Source: Acanthococcus lagerstroemiae
Lineage: Eukaryota; Arthropoda; Insecta; Hemiptera; Eriococcidae
Assembly: GCA_031841125.1 (NCBI GenBank)
Contig: CM063106.1
Location: 9,486,001-9,550,000 of the forward strand
Length of the DNA stretch: 64,000 nt
Direction of reading: 5' to 3'
Positions 60,625 through 64,000 of the stretch are shown here, piece by piece. Position numbers and translations under genes: made by a program. Under the pieces are notes generated by a model that did no database searches, was not told where the DNA came from, and saw only the letters and a list, made by a program, of their open reading frames with translations. Within the stretch, counting starts at the first letter, position 1, and every line of letters begins with the position of its first letter.

Positions 60625-60830
60625 TACGAAAATAGGGGTGCACGGGGGACAGCTGTTCCCCAAGCCTCCGATGGAGTTGGGAAATTTTTTGTAAATGAAT
60701 CGAAAGTTGGAGAAATCCAACAAGTCAAAAGGGTTTTTCTCTTTAGTCAATACAAGCAAATTTTGTTATGATACTAGGGAATTTTGAGTTTAGTCAATTG
60801 GGACTTTAACAATTTTTGCTCCTCCAGAAG
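60625..60830 (+). repeat. Dispersed repeat, copy 2
   Basis: Same orientation and word order as 56640-56880 (GTTGGGAAATTTTTT, AATCCAACAAGTCAA, AATTGGGACTTTAACAATTT). It begins after GGGGTGCACGGGGGACAGC. Confidence 0.65.
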
Positions 60831-61249
60831 AAAATCTTCGCTGCATCGCTGCTATATCCTCTTAAAATGTGAGGCAGAAGTACTTGTCAGTTCGTTGGTA
60901 AATTAATAGAAAATCGATCGAATAAATAAAGGAAAAAACTTCACTGAAATTTAAACTGTTTGGAGAGAATACAAGAATTCCCTTGCTTGGGTCGCCAATT
61001 CATGAGTCAAACAAAGAGGGGGCATTCCAGAAATCCGTTGGCTTCTTGTGCGAAGTCCTATGTGTAGTTGGCGGCTGGGGGTCCCTTAAGCCGGTTATCT
61101 ACCAGCAGTCATAAAAGTCATGAAAAAGTCACGAATTGAAGTCAGTGGTTATGAAAATCATGAAAGTCTACGATGCTCTCCACCACAGTTGACTTTTTAA
61201 CGTCGCCGACCATTTTTGTACAATCTACTTCTTTCTTTACGTGTCATGC
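60831..61249. other. Non-coding spacer
   Basis: The words GTCATGAAA and GTCACGAA recur at about 61109-61175. No gene recognised. Confidence 0.4.
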
Positions 61250-61541
61250 TTAGGTATTACTGGCGTTGGCGACCAATTCTGCGAAACAAGATCTATCTCT
61301 GGCTGCGTTGAAAACGTCCTGGACTGTTTTTATTTCATTCCACTCTCTCCAATATGATGAGGCGTAAGAGTTCATGAGAATCACCTCTTACTACATGTCC
61401 GAAGTATTCGATCTTTCTTCTTTTCATATTTTGGACGATTTCTCGATTCTTGTCAGCCATTTGTAGAACATCTTGATTTAACTCCTTTGCTGTCCAAGGA
61501 ATTTTTAGGATTCAGCGATGTATCCACATCTCTAGATACTT
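61250..61541 (-). pseudogene. 3' fragment of a non-LTR retrotransposon reverse transcriptase
   Basis: The minus strand, with one in-frame stop and one frameshift, reads the conserved tail of LINE polymerases. It begins EMWIHR, stop, ILKIPWT, as in the family's EMW-RRMLKI-WT block. It continues through VLQMADKNREIVQNMKRRKI and EYFGHVVRG-(N)-ELLRLII, as in its KRRKLEYFGHIMRG block. After a frameshift it ends FNAARDR-F-ELVANA, as in the family's AA-DR-F--MVANV ending. About 97 codons remain. It stops abruptly at 61541 against a TIR element. Stops and frameshift make it inactive. The clade (RTE, CR1 or Jockey-like) cannot be fixed from this piece. Confidence 0.8.
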
Positions 61542-62045
61542 CAGACTCCCAGTTATCCGACTTGATTGATTTTGAAGATGGTTGGATGAGGAAAAAAGTC
61601 GGATAGTTCGAAAATATCGCAAATTCTGTTGAAGTAGAATTCAAAACAAGTGCTGTGCGGGCATATAGTCGTCGTATATTGTTTTAATCAAAAAATCATC
61701 AGGTACCACACAAATGTAGGAAAATATAAATGAGAAAAATTCCATATTTACGTTAGAAAAAAATTAGGTCTTTTTGAAAAATTTAGGAAGGTTGGTTTGA
61801 CGTTTTTTTGGTATTCCGTTTCTTTTCCACAGCGACATTACGCCATTTATGAAACGTAAGCAGATCTTGAGGAGTAACTTCTGATGGCAACTCAAGTAAA
61901 CTAAACTACTTCTGTAGGGTTATAAATATAACGCAGCTTGAATTTCCGACATGCTGAAGTCGGTTAATCCGAAGAAGTTCGAGAAAAAATTTGAGTCAGT
62001 TTACCCTAATGTTGGGTAATCGGGTGTCGGATAGTTCGGAGTCTG
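61542..62045. mobile_element. Tigger-like TIR element adjoining the LINE fragment
   Basis: CAGACTCCCAGTTATCCGAC at the left is matched by the inverted right end (reverse complement CAGACTCCGAACTATCCGAC). These TATCCGAC-type ends are typical of pogo/Tigger relics. The internal words GTCGGATAGTTCG and GTCGGTTAATCCG are related subterminal repeats. The 504-bp interior lacks a transposase. A TA TSD is not preserved. Confidence 0.7.
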
Positions 62046-62661
62046 CTATACATAGTTTTTGTTGTACAGTACAACCTCGATTATTTGAACTAATTTTTTT
62101 TTCTTTCTTGTTATGTAAATTAATTTTCTTACACTGTTCATAAAATGACACAAAAACAAGGGTAGTGCCTACCGATAACGTAATTATTATTTTTTTCCAA
62201 TTTTTATTAAAGAAGTCCGTGACTATTTTTTGTTTTAAAAAGTTCAATTTTTTTTTCAGCGCACTACCTCGCCACCTTCTCAGCATGATTCTCTCGGCCT
62301 GTGTCATTAATCCTTCCTGCTCCATGTATGCAAGTGTCGTCACAATGGCTTCATGACCTTCGGCATGACTGATAGTTCCTTCAAGAATGCCTTCATCTTC
62401 GTCTTCATCATCATTCCTATCAGGGTCGTCAGTTCTTTCTTCATTCACAATCTCAATTATATCATTATCGGTCATATCATACTCATCATCTGCGTCCATC
62501 CAGGCGACGATATCTCCTTGCACAACCTCACTGCCTCCGAAAATCTCCGCTAGTAGTTCAAGCAGCTCCGTATCTATATCTCGATCGATCACTTTTTCCT
62601 GACCTTCACTGCTCCCAAAATTCTCATTTTCATTAAAATTTTTGATGTTTCCAATGTTCAA
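61996..62661 (-). pseudogene. Pogo/Tigger-type transposase C-terminal remnant
   Basis: A 221-codon minus frame, with no upstream ATG in context (a TTG begins it), carries the C-terminal tail of a Tigger/jerky-like DDE transposase. Residues about 50-60 are DIVAWMDADDE. An acidic run (DDEDEDEG) lies near 82-89, and SHAEGHEAIVTTLAYMEQEG follows from about 96. Residues near 120-135 read AERIMLRRWRGSALKKK. The family shows a -WLD-D- motif, an acidic stretch, a SH-EA----L-WLEQ helix and an LLLLRRLRDLAAKKR end. The CENP-B-like DNA-binding and DDE catalytic parts are absent. The frame reads through the element's own TIR into the neighbour, so the last 70 or so residues are not transposase. Confidence 0.85.
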
Positions 62662-62761
62662 ATAATGCGGAGAAAGTTCAAATTATAGGGACGAAATTTT
62701 CAGGTTCAAATAATCCGAAGTTCAAATTATCGGGGTTCGAATAATAATGGATGTTGTACTG
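62067..62761 (-). mobile_element. Internally deleted Tigger-like transposon with TA TSD
   Basis: The left end CAGTACAACCTCGATTATTT and the inverted right end (reverse complement CAGTACAACATCCATTATTA) bound 695 bp. TA lies at both flanks (62065-62066 and 62762-62763). TTATTTGAAC and TTCAAATAAT words recur near both ends. Only the transposase C-terminus survives, so this is an internal-deletion derivative. Its right end is the transposase 5' side. Confidence 0.85.
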
Positions 62762-62763
62762 TA

Positions 62764-64000
62764 TATAGGTTGCATACTTACGTCCTGCCTGGTTACTTCC
62801 TGCATAGCATAATGCAAACGTCTTGGAAATATTTTTTGTTTCCTGCTTTCCTGCACATCCGGTACGTGATATTTTCAAGACCACATTCTTTTTACTCTCG
62901 TGACTCAGTATCCTTTTTTTTTTCTTTTTTTTCTCCTTCGATCGGTCAGACTGGACATTAGTCACAGTTACAGTTTATATTTTAGCATTCTCGGTGAGAA
63001 CTGTGTATACTATCGATCGATCAGTCCAAGCACGGATTCCTCTACACTCTCTCTTTTAATTTTGTATGTCCTTGCTCCGGTCCGGACTAGACATTTCTCT
63101 CTCGCAGAACTCGATAAACTCACAGTCATAAATTCAATTGAAACGTTTCTGTTCAAAAAGTGTTATCTCCAAAAAACTGGTTTGTGGGAAAACACCAAAA
63201 ACTGTGTGTCTCAACATTGAAAGGTGGTAGAGCTGTGTAAGTTGGTATAGTGCTTCTCTCGAACACATGCGAAATGAGGTCCACCTCAGAGAAAAATTTT
63301 CGGATAGTCAGATCTCAAGATACAGATAGGCAAAGCGAGCAATTTAGAAGAAAAGCGGAGAATTAATATCTTGCTGAGTTAGCTGTCTTTAATATTGACG
63401 CTACAGTAGTGAGCTTCAGTATTTTAGAAATCCATGGGCTGCCATTTTTTCGTAGAAACATTTAAAACAATTTTTATTCCTCGCTTTTTGACTAAGGGAA
63501 CTCTATTAAACCGAGTGGCAGTGTGCTGTCTCTTCCTCAACAAAAATTTTATGAAGCCAGAGTGCGCCGTTTGACTAATGATCAGTTGGCAGAATTGAAC
63601 AAGTGAAGATATTTGTATTCTTGCTTATCGGTTAAAATTCTGATACGAAGTTCACTGACTTCATTTCTGCTAAAATTCGAACGCAAATCCAAAGGATTGC
63701 TTTTACTTTATAAAATGAGTATAATAAGAATTAATTTTTGAAAATCATTTTGAAAGCTAATTTTCTAAGGCTACCTTCGAATACTCCGAATCCTCATTAC
63801 TGTAACTGTGACGAAAAAGAAACAGCTTTATGTAACTTCTTGACCCTCAAAGTGAACAATCTAGGCTGATAAAGTCAAAGGTCAACTGTGACAGTCGGGA
63901 TCCAGAGAATGAATGAAATTTTTGTTAAGATTGTCAGTTAAGTCGCTGAGTCTGACGTGAATGGATTCAGGAAATGCCGACCCCGTTTCCTTGGTACTAT
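62764..64000. other. Non-coding stretch to window end
   Basis: A good acceptor (TTTCTCTCTCGCAG near 63094-63107) is followed by about 38 open codons in a frame that would fit phase 1, then a stop. There is no donor and no domain, so it is not called as an exon. Nothing else recognised. Confidence 0.35.

Noticed and set aside
62387..62602. Ser-rich + frame
   Set aside because: It is the antisense shadow of the acidic transposase tail.
63094..63220. Third + strand exon in phase with the 60282-60380 exon
   Set aside because: The acceptor is good, but the frame ends in a stop after about 38 codons with no polyadenylation signal, donor or recognisable domain.

Overview
The window looks like nuclear DNA of an animal, most probably an arthropod (an insect is a reasonable guess). 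The signs are short candidate exons bounded by intron-type splice sites, very low gene density, a tRNA-derived SINE-like unit, a degenerate non-LTR retrotransposon tail, pogo/Tigger and hAT-type DNA transposon remnants, and many short terminal-inverted-repeat (TIR) elements with target-site duplications (TSDs). There is no operon structure, no bacterial ribosome-binding pattern, no CRISPR array and no rRNA. The species cannot be named from what I see.

Two large blocks (about 7.11-10.47 kb and 41.64-49.29 kb) have a homopolymer-stuttered texture unlike the rest: almost every base is repeated in runs. They include a 32-base G run and a 225-base T run joined directly to a 221-base A run. I read these as sequencing or gap-filling artefact and call no genes there.

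The remainder is an intron-like or intergenic landscape. The best host-gene evidence is two short + strand exon candidates at 55244-55311 and 60282-60380, with strong splice sites and compatible phase. A minus-strand candidate exon at 51786-52335 is split by a hAT-type insertion, and a possible 5' exon with a nearby CRE-like site lies around 13.9-14.26 kb. A minus-strand open frame at 19.77-20.26 kb is partly repeated, inverted, next to itself. CpG-richer patches (about 25.6-26.9, 29.0-30.2, 33.0-33.6, 36.8-38.4 and 59.0-60.1 kb) may be cis-regulatory DNA.

Mobile DNA explains much of the identifiable structure. Clean TIR elements with TSDs lie at 949-1431, 32069-32223, 35355-35517, 51931-52317, 54174-54567 and 55965-56550. 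Other TIR or foldback elements lie at 2690-2850, 4400-4677, 6244-6574, 16106-16635, 20572-20827 and 22817-23200. At 61.25-62.76 kb a reverse-transcriptase tail abuts one Tigger-like element, followed by a second that keeps only the acidic C-terminus of its transposase. A near-perfect RNA-style hairpin at 57363-57449 is the most interesting unexplained item. I found no convincing new multi-gene system.
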